Notes: generated from the letters alone by a model not told the origin. A stretch of DNA of 64,000 nucleotides from Microbacterium foliorum (GCF_006385575.1 NZ_CP041040.1:496001-560000), one strand, 5' to 3'; counted from the first letter of the stretch, positions 1-9,224 are shown. Made by a program: numbers and translations.

Positions 1-449
1 GCGAGCGCCGGAGCGCCGACGGTGGCACCGGCGCTGATCGCATCGAGCGCGCGGCGAAGCGACGAGCTCGACGTGTGCGCCGTGTACGGGAAGTACACGA
101 CCTCGACGCCCACCTCCGCGAACTCCCGCTCGAGCCGCAGACCCTTGTCGGTGCCGCGCCAGTCGTCGCCCTTGAAGAAGTGCGTGAACTGCACGTCTCG
201 CCACGAGTCCATCTTCGACGGACTGGTCTCGACGTACACATCGTCGACGAACGAGATGTGACGGACGATCTCCGCCCGCTCGGCGGTCGGGATGACGGGC
301 TCGATGCCCTTCACCTGTCGCAGCATCTCATCGCTGACGACACCGGCGACGAGAATGTCGCAGTGCTGCTTGGCGTGACGAAGAAGGTTGAGATGCCCGA
401 CGTGAAACAGGTCGAAAGCACCCACGGCATAGCCGATGCGCGTCCCCAT
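1..449 (-). CDS. Cytidylyltransferase (glycerol-3-phosphate cytidylyltransferase-like), partial
   Basis: The reading frame starts at ATG 449 and stays open to the window edge, so the C-terminus is missing. The N-terminus reads GYAVGAFDLFHVGHLNLL, the nucleotidyltransferase HxGH signature (HVGH) that binds the CTP phosphates in TagD/RfaE-type enzymes. Later KGDDWRGTDKG resembles the family's second substrate-binding loop. A strong Shine-Dalgarno (GGGGAG) lies 5 bases before the ATG. Such enzymes make CDP-glycerol, CDP-ribitol or ADP/CDP-heptose donors for surface polymers, which fits the glycan genes that follow and the CDP-alcohol phosphatidyltransferase at 5709. The exact substrate cannot be told from sequence. 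Confidence 0.85.
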   Translation of the reverse strand, partial: MGTRIGYAVGAFDLFHVGHLNLLRHAKQHCDILVAGVVSDEMLRQVKGIEPVIPTAERAEIVRHISFVDDVYVETSPSKMDSWRDVQFTHFFKGDDWRGTDKGLRLEREFAEVGVEVVYFPYTAHTSSSSLRRALDAISAGATVGAPAL

Positions 450-453
450 GATC

Positions 454-476
454 TCCCCAGATCAGTAATTCCCCAG
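454..476 (-). promoter_or_regulatory. CTGGGGAATTA element upstream of the cytidylyltransferase
   Basis: On the minus strand CTGGGGAATTA (466-476) sits just upstream of a second CTGGGGA that serves as Shine-Dalgarno for the cytidylyltransferase. The same 9-11 bp string recurs at 9318-9328 and three times at 26765-26806, each time upstream of a glycan-locus gene. It may be an operator; this is inference from recurrence only. Confidence 0.3.
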
Positions 477-611
477 AAGGCGGATCCCCATCCGCCCAGC
501 GACTCCCACAGCCGCATCCCGTCACTCTAGCAGGTCGCCGTTTCCCCCTGCATAGGAACACATGGAACTATGGAGTCCGCAGTGCTGTCGGCACAGGGGA
601 GGGGGCGCACA

Positions 612-1790
612 GTGGGGACATCGGTCACCGTCATCGTGCCGACCTTCAACGAGCGCGAGAACGTCGCTGAGCTCGTGGCCCGCACCGCCGTCGCGCTCGC
701 CGCCTACGACGCGGAGATCCTCTTCGTCGACGACAGCACCGACAGCACGGCCGCCGAGGTCGAGCGCGTCGCCGCCGACGCCCCGCTGCCGGTCAGGGTC
801 ATCCACCGCACCGACAACACCGGCGGACTCGGGGGAGCCGTCGTCGTCGGGCTCGAGGCCGCGCACTCCGATCTCTGCATCGTCATGGACGGCGACCTGC
901 AGCATCCGCCCGAACTGCTTCCCGCTCTACTGCTGCGCCATGACGACGGCGATGCCGATGTCGTCGCCGCGTCGCGCTACATCGGCGGTGGCGACACGAG
1001 CGGTCTCGGCACTGCCGTGCGGTTCGGGGTATCCCGGTCGGCCACCTGGCTGACCCGATCGATGTTCCCGATCCGCCTCGCCCGCAGCACCGATCCGATG
1101 ACCGGCTTCTTCCTGGTCGATCGCACGCGCCTGGACCTCTCCTCTCTCAAGCCGCAGGGCTTCAAGATCCTCCTCGAGATCCTCGCCCGCACCGATCTGC
1201 GCATCGCCGAGGTGCCGATGGAGTTCGGCGAGCGACGCCACGGAACCTCCAAGGCGAGCCTGCGTCAGGGGGCGACCTTCGTCGCGCACCTCGCCAGACT
1301 GCGATTCGGCAAGATGTCGCTGTTCGCGATGATCGGTGTGATCGGAGCGGTCGCCAACCTCGGCATCATGTGGCTGCTGACGCTGGCCGGCGTTCCCTAT
1401 ATCTGGGCGGCGATCATCGGCGCCGAGGTCACCATCATCGGCAACTTCATCCTGCAGGAGCGATTCGTCTTCGCGGATATGCGAACGGATGCGCGCGGGC
1501 TGGGCGGTCGCTTCGCGGCGTCGTTCACGTTCAACAACGTCGAGGCCGCGCTGCGGATCCCGGTGATGGCGCTGATGGTCGAGACATGGCATATATCGAG
1601 TGTGCTCGCGACCGGGCTGTCGCTCATCGTCGCCTTCTTCGCGCGCTTCCTCTTCCACTCTCTCGTCGTATATGCGCCGAAACGGCACGCGAAGGTGGAT
1701 GCGACGACGGGCGAACCGAAGCCCGACACCGCGACCCTGCGCATCATCCGGGCGATCGATGCCGAGGCGATGAAGCCCGGCGAGCTCTGA
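612..1790 (+). CDS. GT2 glycosyltransferase with C-terminal GtrA-like membrane domain
   Basis: This is a dolichol-phosphate-mannose-synthase-like protein: a cytoplasmic GT-A domain (about residues 1-235) with TVIVPTFNERENV, IVMDGDLQHP (metal-binding DxD) and the downstream GFKILLEIL region, followed by a four-helix GtrA-type membrane domain (about 250-370). Such fusions transfer a sugar from a nucleotide donor to undecaprenyl phosphate and flip or anchor the product. I chose GTG 612 because the purine-rich AGGGGAGGGGG lies just before it; an in-frame ATG at 570 lacks a good ribosome binding site. It is transcribed away from the cytidylyltransferase. Confidence 0.85.
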   Translation: MGTSVTVIVPTFNERENVAELVARTAVALAAYDAEILFVDDSTDSTAAEVERVAADAPLPVRVIHRTDNTGGLGGAVVVGLEAAHSDLCIVMDGDLQHPPELLPALLLRHDDGDADVVAASRYIGGGDTSGLGTAVRFGVSRSATWLTRSMFPIRLARSTDPMTGFFLVDRTRLDLSSLKPQGFKILLEILARTDLRIAEVPMEFGERRHGTSKASLRQGATFVAHLARLRFGKMSLFAMIGVIGAVANLGIMWLLTLAGVPYIWAAIIGAEVTIIGNFILQERFVFADMRTDARGLGGRFAASFTFNNVEAALRIPVMALMVETWHISSVLATGLSLIVAFFARFLFHSLVVYAPKRHAKVDATTGEPKPDTATLRIIRAIDAEAMKPGEL

Positions 1791-1813
1791 GCTTCGCGGA
1801 GAATTCCGTAGAT

Positions 1814-1830
1814 AACGATGATGTATCGTT
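1814..1830. promoter_or_regulatory. Inverted repeat AACGAT-N5-ATCGTT
   Basis: A perfect 6-bp inverted repeat with a 5-bp spacer lies in the 180-bp gap between the GT2/GtrA gene and the secreted beta-helix gene. Its position suits an operator for the downstream gene, but no matching second copy was seen. Confidence 0.3.
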
Positions 1831-1969
1831 CTCCCTGGGGGAGGGATCCGAGCTCCGTCGGTTCCGACGAGCGCTGTTGCCGGCTTGACCGGCTGCGATG
1901 CGCAAAGGAGAACTGTTCAGGCTCGGCGTAAGAAGCAAGATTCTTCATGAAAAGGGCCCGACTTTCGAT

Positions 1970-3547
1970 ATGACTTTGCTCCGCGACATTTTCCCCAGAC
2001 GCCAGCGAGACCGTCCCCGCGCGCGACCTATGTTGGTCGCCAGCGTGATCGCCGCGATCGTCGTGTGCTGCGTCGCATCTCCGCAGCCCGCGATGGCGGC
2101 GGAGACCTACGACATCCGCCCCGGATCGACGAGGACGATTGCGATAAGTTCCGCGTCGAGCGCCGATGTGAGTGCTCGGGCGACCCTGAGCCTCAGCACG
2201 CTCCCGAAGGCCGGGACGAGTGTCTACACATCCGTCGAAGCCCGGACGGGCAAGGGCGGTGCCTACGTCGCTCAAGCGCGCGTCTACTCGACTGGCATCA
2301 CGGTTGTCACCATCAAACGCAACAACACGACAGGCGCCGGGCACACGTCGACTTCGCTCTCCTCCGCGAAGCGACTGCCAGTGAAGCTCCGTGCCGGAGA
2401 ACGACTCTCGATCAACCTGACGGTGTCGGGAACTTCCGAGGTCAAGCTCACGACGACGACTCGGATCGGTCAGGGCGCCAGCGTTTCTGTGAAGGCGTCT
2501 GACAAGTCGAAGAATCGATTGCAATCCGGGTCGAGCCGACTCACTCTGTACGCGCAGCAATCAGGCGGAAAGTTGAGCGCGCGCGTACTGGAGCTCAAAG
2601 CCGTCGCTGCACCGCAGGCGCCCGCGCCGGCTCCCAAGCCCACGCCGTCTTCCCCGCCCGCACCGGCTCCCAAGCCCACCCCGGCTCCCAAGCCCACCCC
2701 GTCTTCCCCGCCTGCACCGGCTCCCAAGCCCACCCCGGAACCGTCGCGGCCGGCGAACCCCAGTGGCGATCTACCAGACGCCACGAACACGGGGGTACCG
2801 CAGGGAACTGCTCTCTCCGTGCACAACGGTGACCTTGTCGTCGAGAAAGCGAACACGGTGATCGACGGTGTTGAGGTGCGCGGTTCCATCATCATCAAAG
2901 CGCCGGGGGTCGTCATCCGGAACTCCCGCATCGTGGGCGGGCAAAACGCCAACAGCGTCGGTCTGGTGTCCAACGTTGTCTCCGGTCAGCCCTTTACGAT
3001 CAGGGATTCCGAGATCTACGCGGCGTACGAGAATCCGCGCTGGAACGGCATATTCGGGTCGAATTTCGTCGCAGAACGCGTCGAGATCTATAACGTGGTG
3101 GATCCGATCCGCATCATCGGCAACAACGTCACGGTGCGAGCCTCATGGCTGCACGACAGCTCGTATTGGGCAAGCGATCCGCTCCGCAACGGGGCGGCGA
3201 CGCACGACGATTCGATTCAGATCGAGGCGGGCGGTTCCATTCTCATCGAGGGCAACAGGCTGGAAGATGCGCATAATGCAGCGATTCAGGTGACTCAGAA
3301 CAAGAGCCTCGCACAACTGGGCACTCTGACGATCCGGGATAACTACATCCAGGGCGGGGCATGCAGCATCAACATCGCCGCCACGCCGCAGCCCATCCGC
3401 CCGTCGATCGTGGGCAATGTCTTCGGGCCGGAGCGTCTCCACCGCACATGTGCGGTGATCGCTCCTCAGACGAATGCCCCATCACTCAGTGGAAACATCT
3501 GGGAGGCCACCAAGGCCGTTGCCAACTCCTTCGTTGTCCTGGACTGA
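1970..3547 (+). CDS. Secreted right-handed beta-helix protein with proline-rich linker
   Basis: The product has a basic N-terminus and a hydrophobic segment (VASVIAAIVVCCVAS) ending in a signal-peptidase-like PAMA-AE site. A first domain (about 190 residues) is rich in Ser/Thr/Val. Next comes a low-complexity linker made of repeated APAPKPTP and SSPP units, then a C-terminal domain of about 260 residues with the short beta-strand rhythm of parallel beta-helix proteins (VIDGVEVRGSIIIKAPGVVIRNSRIVGG, then SILIEGNRLEDAHNAAIQV and similar). Such folds bind or cleave polysaccharides; no catalytic residues can be assigned. Starts at 1898 and 2030 are alternatives, the latter giving a more usual signal-peptide length. 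A strong terminator follows. Confidence 0.75.
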   Translation: MTLLRDIFPRRQRDRPRARPMLVASVIAAIVVCCVASPQPAMAAETYDIRPGSTRTIAISSASSADVSARATLSLSTLPKAGTSVYTSVEARTGKGGAYVAQARVYSTGITVVTIKRNNTTGAGHTSTSLSSAKRLPVKLRAGERLSINLTVSGTSEVKLTTTTRIGQGASVSVKASDKSKNRLQSGSSRLTLYAQQSGGKLSARVLELKAVAAPQAPAPAPKPTPSSPPAPAPKPTPAPKPTPSSPPAPAPKPTPEPSRPANPSGDLPDATNTGVPQGTALSVHNGDLVVEKANTVIDGVEVRGSIIIKAPGVVIRNSRIVGGQNANSVGLVSNVVSGQPFTIRDSEIYAAYENPRWNGIFGSNFVAERVEIYNVVDPIRIIGNNVTVRASWLHDSSYWASDPLRNGAATHDDSIQIEAGGSILIEGNRLEDAHNAAIQVTQNKSLAQLGTLTIRDNYIQGGACSINIAATPQPIRPSIVGNVFGPERLHRTCAVIAPQTNAPSLSGNIWEATKAVANSFVVLD

Positions 3548-3576
3548 CATCGGACGCCGATGCCCAGCGGCATGAC

Positions 3577-3620
3577 CGACGATGAGGCCCGGCGCTCGTG
3601 AGCGCCGGGCCTCATCGTCG
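3577..3620. terminator. Perfect 20-bp stem hairpin
   Basis: Bases 3577-3596 and 3601-3620 are perfectly complementary (20 pairs) with a CGTG loop. There is no T tract. It separates the convergent beta-helix gene and the GT2 gene ending at 3688, so it probably terminates both. Confidence 0.75.
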
Positions 3621-3687
3621 TGATATCCAGCCGCTCTGTGGCCGAGGGGGCTGGTATGGCCATCCTCGCCGGGGAAGGAAGCGCGGG

Positions 3688-4620
3688 TCAGGCGGCCTGC
3701 TTTGCGCGCCGACGGCCGTACTCGTCATGCGCATAGCCCGTCGCGGCGGCGACCATCCCCGCCCCGCGGTACGCGGTTCGTAGCCCGCGGGCACGATGAG
3801 GCAGAGATCCTGACACGGCGCCGAGCACCCATCGACCAGCACCGCCGACGATACGGACTGCACCCCGTGCCGCCATTCTCGCGCGAGCACTGACGCGTGC
3901 CACCGCGGTATCGGCGAGTGCGATCGTCACCCGAGTAGAGGTGTTACCGAAACGGAACGTCCGCATGAGTACCCAGGCGCGTGTGAATCTCCCAGCGTCC
4001 TCCTGTTCCACCACGACGGCATCCTCGGCCCACCGGATGGTTCCCCCTCGCGCGGTCAAGAGTCGAGTGAACATGCTGTCGCTACCGCCGGTCAGACCGA
4101 ATCGCTCGTCGAACCTCAGCCCGAGGCGCTGAATCTCAGCGATGTCCAGGAGCAGATTGTTCGTCGCAGCCTCGGTCATCAGCTGCTCATGCCTGCGTTG
4201 TGGCCGTATGAAGGCGCCGCTCGCTCGGACCCATTCTTCAGTATCGCTGGGGAAGGTGGTGACGACCTTGCCCGCCACTGCGGTCGGCGAGAAGCGACGG
4301 TAGACGCTCAAGAGCGCGGTAAGCCAGCCCGGTTCGGGTGCCTCGTCGTCGTCGATGAAGATGACCGTCGCGGCATCCGCGCACTCTGTCAGAGCTCGAT
4401 TCCGCACGGCAGCAATCCCCGGCGACGGTTCCACGACGTACTGCACGCCGAAGGACTCAGCAGTCGCGCGTCCTGACCCAGCGGGATCGTTGTCGATCAC
4501 GAGGATCATGGCATTGTCCGGCGGATGCACCTCATGGAGCTGCATCTCGACCGCGTGCAGTGCGCGCACCAACGCCTTCGGCCTACGAAATGTCGGTATC
4601 GCGATCACATGTCGATTCAC
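3688..4620 (-). CDS. GT2 family glycosyltransferase
   Basis: A GT-A fold glycosyltransferase of 310 residues: HVIAIPTFRRP at residue 4, VIDNDPAG near 41-48 and the metal-binding FIDDDEAP near 88-95, followed by GWL and the LLLDIAEIQRLGLRFDERFGLTGGSD acceptor region containing the GGSD motif. The GTG start at 4620 overlaps the stop of the upstream gene (GTGA) and has AAGGAAAG as ribosome binding site, so the two genes are translationally coupled. The frame is open farther upstream, but that stretch lies inside the neighbour. It probably adds one sugar of the exopolysaccharide repeat unit; donor and acceptor are unknown. Confidence 0.85.
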   Translation of the reverse strand: MNRHVIAIPTFRRPKALVRALHAVEMQLHEVHPPDNAMILVIDNDPAGSGRATAESFGVQYVVEPSPGIAAVRNRALTECADAATVIFIDDDEAPEPGWLTALLSVYRRFSPTAVAGKVVTTFPSDTEEWVRASGAFIRPQRRHEQLMTEAATNNLLLDIAEIQRLGLRFDERFGLTGGSDSMFTRLLTARGGTIRWAEDAVVVEQEDAGRFTRAWVLMRTFRFGNTSTRVTIALADTAVARVSARARMAARGAVRIVGGAGRWVLGAVSGSLPHRARGLRTAYRGAGMVAAATGYAHDEYGRRRAKQAA

Positions 4621-5636
4621 CGTCGTTCTTTCCTTCGCGCTTGGTCTCCCGCGACGCGCAGATAAGCGTCTGCGTGGAGTCTCCCGGCCTCGGACCAGCC
4701 TCGTCCGGAGAGATCGGGGCCGACTGGGCGATCCGCGGAACGCGACTGAGAGAGCGCAAGGTCCAACGCAGCGCCATCGAGGGCTCCGTCGAACTGCAGC
4801 ACCCACCCGGCCCCAACCTCTTCAGCGAGCGCGGCATTGGTCGGGTTGGCGGGTACGACTACAGGCCGTGACAGAGAAAGAGCGGCCAGAGCAGCCCCGG
4901 AATTGTGCATCTCCCGATATGGCAGCACCACGACCTCGCTCGAGGTCACGAGAGCGACGAGTTCTGCCTCGCTCACATACCGGAGCTCGGCTTGAGCGTC
5001 CGGCAATGCAGGTAGCCGTTGGGCGACGAAGGCAGCGGTGTCTTCGTCGGCTGGTTTGCCGGCGAGTCTGAGCGAGATTCCGGGGGTCTTCGCCTCGCCG
5101 AACGCCTGTAGCAGCCGGTCGATGCCCTTATACACTTTCAGCAATCCGACATATCCGATCCGACCGGGCACCATGTCCTCCTTGCGGAACTGGGCGAACC
5201 ACTCGACGTAGTGTCCATGCGGAATCACAACCGAGGGCGTCCCGGGTTCATCCGGGGTCGTCGGAGTCAGATGAATCCGAAGCTTCGTCCGTCGTTCGAG
5301 CATCCGCATCAACGTCGCGTCCATGCGACCTGCGTCACGCAGGCTGAGATTGTGCACCGTCCGAACCACCGGAATGCGACGCACTCTGATGCGCAGCAGC
5401 AACAAGGCCATCGCGACACGCTTCGCTGAGCGCGTGAGCGGCGTACGTCCCGCCAGCAGAGTGTCCGCCCAATGCACGTGCAGCACATCGACCCCGCCGA
5501 AAAGCGCGGAGTGCCACCGGAAAGGCAAGTGCTCGATCCGAGGTTCGGCCTCGAGGGCAGCGGCGAGCTGCACGATGTACGGATTCGTCGTCGGCCTCGG
5601 CACGCCGAACGTCTGCATGACACGGAGAGTCCCCAC
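4617..5636 (-). CDS. GT-B glycosyltransferase
   Basis: A GT-B type glycosyltransferase of about 339 residues. The acceptor half has GVDVLHVHWADTLL and the donor half has RIGYVGLLKVYKGIDRLL and VVVLPYREMHNSGAALAALSLSRPVV, the E/S/G pattern of GT4-like enzymes that bind the nucleotide sugar. The start is taken at GTG 5636, preceded by GAAGGGGGC; ATG 5618 is possible. It is the first gene of a leftward two-gene operon, divergent from the CDP-alcohol phosphatidyltransferase, with only about 70 bp between them. Confidence 0.8.
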   Translation of the reverse strand: MGTLRVMQTFGVPRPTTNPYIVQLAAALEAEPRIEHLPFRWHSALFGGVDVLHVHWADTLLAGRTPLTRSAKRVAMALLLLRIRVRRIPVVRTVHNLSLRDAGRMDATLMRMLERRTKLRIHLTPTTPDEPGTPSVVIPHGHYVEWFAQFRKEDMVPGRIGYVGLLKVYKGIDRLLQAFGEAKTPGISLRLAGKPADEDTAAFVAQRLPALPDAQAELRYVSEAELVALVTSSEVVVLPYREMHNSGAALAALSLSRPVVVPANPTNAALAEEVGAGWVLQFDGALDGAALDLALSQSRSADRPVGPDLSGRGWSEAGRLHADAYLRVAGDQARRKERR

Positions 5637-5708
5637 AACGCCCCCTTCCCAATGAGACAATGTACCGTCTGAACCCGCCAGCGGGTGCAGCAGGGCATAC
5701 TGATCCTC

Positions 5709-6476
5709 GTGAGCACGCATGCTGAAGTTGGGGAATCCGGCGCGTTGGAGTCATTCGCGCAGACGCTCGCGCGTCTCCGTTCCGCGCAGAAGGGACGTGC
5801 TGCGGGCGCGCCCGCGTACTCGATCTACGTGAATCGACCGGTTGGGCGGTTCTTCGCGGCGGTCGCATACCGTTTGGGTGCGACCCCCAATCAGGTGACC
5901 CTGGTCAGCGCGCTGTTCACGTTCACGGGCATCGCCCTGATCGCAGCCGCCCCGGTGACCCTGCTGTCCGGTCTCGCGATCTGGCTTCTGCTCGCGGTCG
6001 GCTATGCGCTCGACTCGGCAGACGGGCAGGTTGCTCGTCTGCGCGGGGGTGGGTCCCTTGCAGGGGAGTGGCTCGACCACTTCATCGACGCCTTGAAGAT
6101 CAGCAGTCTCCACCTCGCGGTGCTCGTTGGCCTGGCGCGCGTCGATATCCTGCCCGTCGGGATGCTTGCTTTTCCGTTGATATTCGCTGTGGTGGCCAAC
6201 ACGACCTTCTTCGGGATGATCCTCAACGACCTCCTGAAGGGCAAAGCGTCCGTGGCCTCGTCCACGGCCGTGGGAGGTGGTGGGAGCATGCGCTCGTTCC
6301 TGCTGTTGCCGACCGACTTCGGCATCCTCTGCGCCGCTTTCGTTTTCTGGGGCTGGACCTCCGGATTCATCCTTCTCTACGGCGCACTGGCTGTGTGCTG
6401 CCTGGTCTTTCTCATCGCGGCCGCGATCAAATGGTTCCGCGACATGAGGCGGATCGATGGCGAGCGGACCCGATGA
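5709..6476 (+). CDS. CDP-alcohol phosphatidyltransferase family protein
   Basis: An integral membrane enzyme of about 255 residues carrying the complete family signature D-x2-DG-x2-AR-x8-G-x3-D-x3-D (D102, D105-G106, A109-R110, G119, D123, D127 counted from GTG 5709), so the metal-binding active site is intact. Family members transfer a phospho-alcohol from a CDP-linked donor. In a glycan cluster the acceptor may be a sugar or lipid rather than diacylglycerol, and the cytidylyltransferase at the window start could supply the CDP donor (inference). GTG 5685 is an alternative start; neither has a strong ribosome binding site. The stop overlaps the next start (ATGA). Confidence 0.85.
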   Translation: MSTHAEVGESGALESFAQTLARLRSAQKGRAAGAPAYSIYVNRPVGRFFAAVAYRLGATPNQVTLVSALFTFTGIALIAAAPVTLLSGLAIWLLLAVGYALDSADGQVARLRGGGSLAGEWLDHFIDALKISSLHLAVLVGLARVDILPVGMLAFPLIFAVVANTTFFGMILNDLLKGKASVASSTAVGGGGSMRSFLLLPTDFGILCAAFVFWGWTSGFILLYGALAVCCLVFLIAAAIKWFRDMRRIDGERTR

Positions 6477-7375
6477 GCATCCGGTCGGCGCTCCTAATCG
6501 TCAACTACGGTTCGCGCCGTCTGCTGGAGGAGAACCTCGCGAGGACTGCGGTTCCCGAGAACATGGATGTCGTCATCGTCGACAACCTCAGCACGCCCGA
6601 GGAGCGTGCGGAGCTTCTCGCTCTCAGCGCGCGTGCCGGCTGGAACCTGCTGTCGCCGGCGTCGAATCTGGGGTTCGGCGGAGGCATGAACCTCGCGGCC
6701 AGCGCGGCGATAGCGCGCGGAGCGGAGGTGCTCGTGCTGCTCAACCCTGACGCATACATCCCCGAGGACGGACTCGCGCGCCTCGTGGCGGCGGGCTCCG
6801 AGCCCGGCACCCTCGTCGCGCCGATGGTGTTGCGTCCCGACGGCGGCCACTTCTCCTCGGCGATGGAAGTGGATCTCGCCACAGGATCCCTTCGCAGGGC
6901 GGTGGGCGGGCGCCGGTATGCCGCCTCAGCCATCTGGGTCAGCGGAGCCTGCCTGGCGGTGGGGGCTGAGCTGTGGAACCGCGTCGGCGGCTTCGATGAC
7001 GACTACTTCCTGTACTGGGAGGATGTGGATCTCTCCGTCCGCGTGGTTGCGGCTGGCGGTCGAATCAAGGTGGACGAGAGCATCGTCGCTGTCCACAGCC
7101 CTGGCGGCACCCAGGGGGGCGGCCGGTCCAAGTCAGCGATCTATTACCGTTTCAACACCCGTAACCGTCTGGTGTTCGCTGCCAAACATGTGCCGCCGGC
7201 CGCACAGCGACGTTGGGTGCGTACCGCGCCGAAAGCGGCGTGGGACATTCTGCTTCGAGGTGGGAGGCGCCAGTTCGTGCGGCCGCTTCGCACTCTGTGG
7301 CCCGCGGCTCGGGGAACATGGGAGGGATGGCGCTTCGTGCGCACTGCAAGAGAGGCAGCGACGCGTCATGGGTGA
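6473..7375 (+). CDS. GT2 family glycosyltransferase (rhamnosyltransferase-like)
   Basis: A GT-A enzyme of 300 residues: ALLIVNYGSRRLLEENL, VVIVDNLSTPEE, VLVLLNPDAYIP (the N-P-D variant of the DxD motif typical of rhamnosyltransferases and WcaA-like proteins), WVSGACLAVG and GGFDDDYFLYWEDVDLSVR (acceptor base and EDVD motif). ATG 6473 overlaps the preceding stop (ATGA), showing coupling. It is the second gene of a rightward run of four coupled glycan genes (5709-9187). Confidence 0.85.
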   Translation: MSIRSALLIVNYGSRRLLEENLARTAVPENMDVVIVDNLSTPEERAELLALSARAGWNLLSPASNLGFGGGMNLAASAAIARGAEVLVLLNPDAYIPEDGLARLVAAGSEPGTLVAPMVLRPDGGHFSSAMEVDLATGSLRRAVGGRRYAASAIWVSGACLAVGAELWNRVGGFDDDYFLYWEDVDLSVRVVAAGGRIKVDESIVAVHSPGGTQGGGRSKSAIYYRFNTRNRLVFAAKHVPPAAQRRWVRTAPKAAWDILLRGGRRQFVRPLRTLWPAARGTWEGWRFVRTAREAATRHG

Positions 7376-8231
7376 GAGTTCGTCGAAGCGGGTCGTCGCA
7401 TTCATCGGCGCGTACCACGGTCTGGGCAACCGGCTCCGGGTGACGCTCGGAGCGCTGTCGCTGGCGCGGACACAAGGGCGTTCGTTCTCGTACACCTGGC
7501 CCACCGGGAGGCGATTCGGCGCCGATCTGACGGACCTCTGGCGATTCGACGAACGCAGGATCTCGGTTGCGGAATCACGCCTGCTCTCGCTGCGGCATCC
7601 CTACCGGAATCACTCGCTCGAATGGATGGAATCGGCTGCAGACGACAGCGTGTGGCAGATTCGCACTCCGCACGCCCTCACTTTGCCGCCGGATTCCGAG
7701 CCGTGGGGGCGACTGCTCCAGCGGCTCGAGCCGGTTGCCGCCATCGAGGATCGGGTGCGCGCCTTGCATGGTGAGAGATTGATGGGCCGACCCTACGTCG
7801 GCGTGATGGTCCGGACTCACGCGGTCTCGAACGCTCAGACACTGGAGCACTCTCCCGTCGAGTGGTATGTCCAGCGGATGAAGGAGATACGCGCGGAGCG
7901 CGATGTGAGCTTCTTCGTATCAGCGGACACGCCTGAGGCGCAGCAGACGATCCAGGACGCCATCCCCTCCACCTTCGCGCTGGAGGACAAGGGCGGGTAC
8001 AACACCCGGAGAGCCTTGGAGTCGTCTGTCGTCGACCTCTACCTTCTCGCCGGAGCCGGGCATCTCATCGGTCCGCACTTCTCCAGCTTTCCTGAGGTGG
8101 CTCAGCAGCTGGCGGGTCCCGGACTCCGTCTCGAGACCAGCCGGTCGACGGCGGACTCGAGACTCACCGCGGACGACGTCCTCGAGTTCGCCGCTGATCC
8201 GCTGCGGCCGTTCGACAGGTCGATGCGATGA
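7368..8231 (+). CDS. Putative fucosyltransferase-fold glycosyltransferase (NodZ/GT23-like)
   Basis: The 287-residue product begins AFIGAYHGLGNRLRVTLGALSLARTQGR, the glycine-rich G-x-GNRL pattern seen at the N-terminus of alpha-fucosyltransferases of the NodZ/O-fucosyltransferase fold. It continues with VGVMVRTHAVSN (basic donor-binding motif, usually H-x-R) and ends with FFVSADTPEAQ and HLIGPHFSSFPEVA, matching the D and SSF motifs of that fold. Overall similarity is modest, so the sugar is not certain. ATG 7368 lies 8 bases inside the upstream gene, and the stop overlaps the next start. A larger frame extending upstream is a shadow of the neighbouring GT2 gene. Confidence 0.55.
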   Translation: MGESSSKRVVAFIGAYHGLGNRLRVTLGALSLARTQGRSFSYTWPTGRRFGADLTDLWRFDERRISVAESRLLSLRHPYRNHSLEWMESAADDSVWQIRTPHALTLPPDSEPWGRLLQRLEPVAAIEDRVRALHGERLMGRPYVGVMVRTHAVSNAQTLEHSPVEWYVQRMKEIRAERDVSFFVSADTPEAQQTIQDAIPSTFALEDKGGYNTRRALESSVVDLYLLAGAGHLIGPHFSSFPEVAQQLAGPGLRLETSRSTADSRLTADDVLEFAADPLRPFDRSMR

Positions 8232-9187
8232 CCGACGGGCAGACGAAGGGCCTGACGTTCGTCACGGTCACCTTCCGTGCGGAGGACGCACTTCTCCGGC
8301 TGCAGGCCCGTTCTATGGCGCGGTTCCTCGATGCCTCGGTGGTGGAGACCATCATCGTCATCGACAACGGCTCGCCGGGGCTCGGGACGCGTGCTCGCAG
8401 AAGTCTCCTCTCCGAGTACGGAGTGCTTGCGCCGCGAGTCCGGATCGGCCGCGCCGAGGAACTGACCCACCTGCCGTTTGCGTCGGGCTGGACCCTCCAA
8501 CAGGTGCTGAAGATCTCGGTCTCCACAACCGTCGAGACGCCGTGGTATGTGTTGCTCGACGCGAAGAATCACTTCGTGAGGTCGGTCGCACGCAGCGACT
8601 TCGTCGCGCCCGATGGGCGGGCTCGTGGCGGCTTCCACAGCTACGCAGCGCATCCGCTTCTTCCTCGGCTGCGCACGACACTGGCGTACCTCGGATTGAG
8701 CGAGTCGCTTGCCGACCGATTCCCACCGACGTCGACGCCGTTCGTGATGAACACAGAAGTGGCGCAGTCCGTCATCGCCGACGTCGCCGACCGTTCGGGC
8801 CGCCCTTTCGCGGAGGAGTTCGTGAAGCAGAATCTCTCGGAGTTCTTCCTGTACTCGGGCTGGGTTGCGCGACGCAGTGGAGGCTGGTCGGAGATGCTCG
8901 ACGGAGAAGCGATCCAGTCGCCGACCGTCTGGGGTGGAGCCGCTGACGGCGCGGGCGTGGGCGCCGCGCTGGCGGAGGTGACCCGATGGGAGGCTCCCCT
9001 GTTTGCTGTGCATCGCAGGGCGATGGGACGGCTGGATGCTTCGGGTACTGCGATGCTCGCGGATTTCTGGACTGGACGAGAACTGTTCGCCGATGAGCGG
9101 GAGGTCCGGCGATTCCTTCGTACCGCCAAGCGGGATCGCGTGCTCGATGCCGTTCGATCCCGGGTGAGACGGACCGTCGGGTCGTAG
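8228..9187 (+). CDS. DUF6492-like glycosyltransferase-fold protein
   Basis: The 319-residue protein starts LTFVTVTFRAEDALLRLQARSM and has VVETIIVIDNGSPG, then WTLQQVLKIS and TPWYVLLDAKNHF, the pattern of the GT-A-like proteins grouped as DUF6492 (family name from memory). The D-A-K segment takes the place of the usual DxD motif. The ATG overlaps the previous stop (ATGA), so it is co-translated with the NodZ-like gene. A role in decorating the exopolysaccharide is inferred from context only. Confidence 0.6.
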   Translation: MTDGQTKGLTFVTVTFRAEDALLRLQARSMARFLDASVVETIIVIDNGSPGLGTRARRSLLSEYGVLAPRVRIGRAEELTHLPFASGWTLQQVLKISVSTTVETPWYVLLDAKNHFVRSVARSDFVAPDGRARGGFHSYAAHPLLPRLRTTLAYLGLSESLADRFPPTSTPFVMNTEVAQSVIADVADRSGRPFAEEFVKQNLSEFFLYSGWVARRSGGWSEMLDGEAIQSPTVWGGAADGAGVGAALAEVTRWEAPLFAVHRRAMGRLDASGTAMLADFWTGRELFADEREVRRFLRTAKRDRVLDAVRSRVRRTVGS

Positions 9188-9224
9188 TTCTCATCGACGT
9201 GTGCACCGGTCGGCGACTTTTTGC

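Noticed and set aside
2619..2745. Regular repeats of a GCTCCCAAGCCCACC-type unit that could suggest a CRISPR or satellite array
   Set aside because: They are in frame and encode the Pro/Ala/Lys-rich linker of the secreted beta-helix protein; no unique spacers exist.
5709..6476. A phospholipid synthase (PgsA-like)
   Set aside because: The signature fits the superfamily, but the gene is embedded and coupled in a glycosyltransferase operon, so no phospholipid role is claimed.
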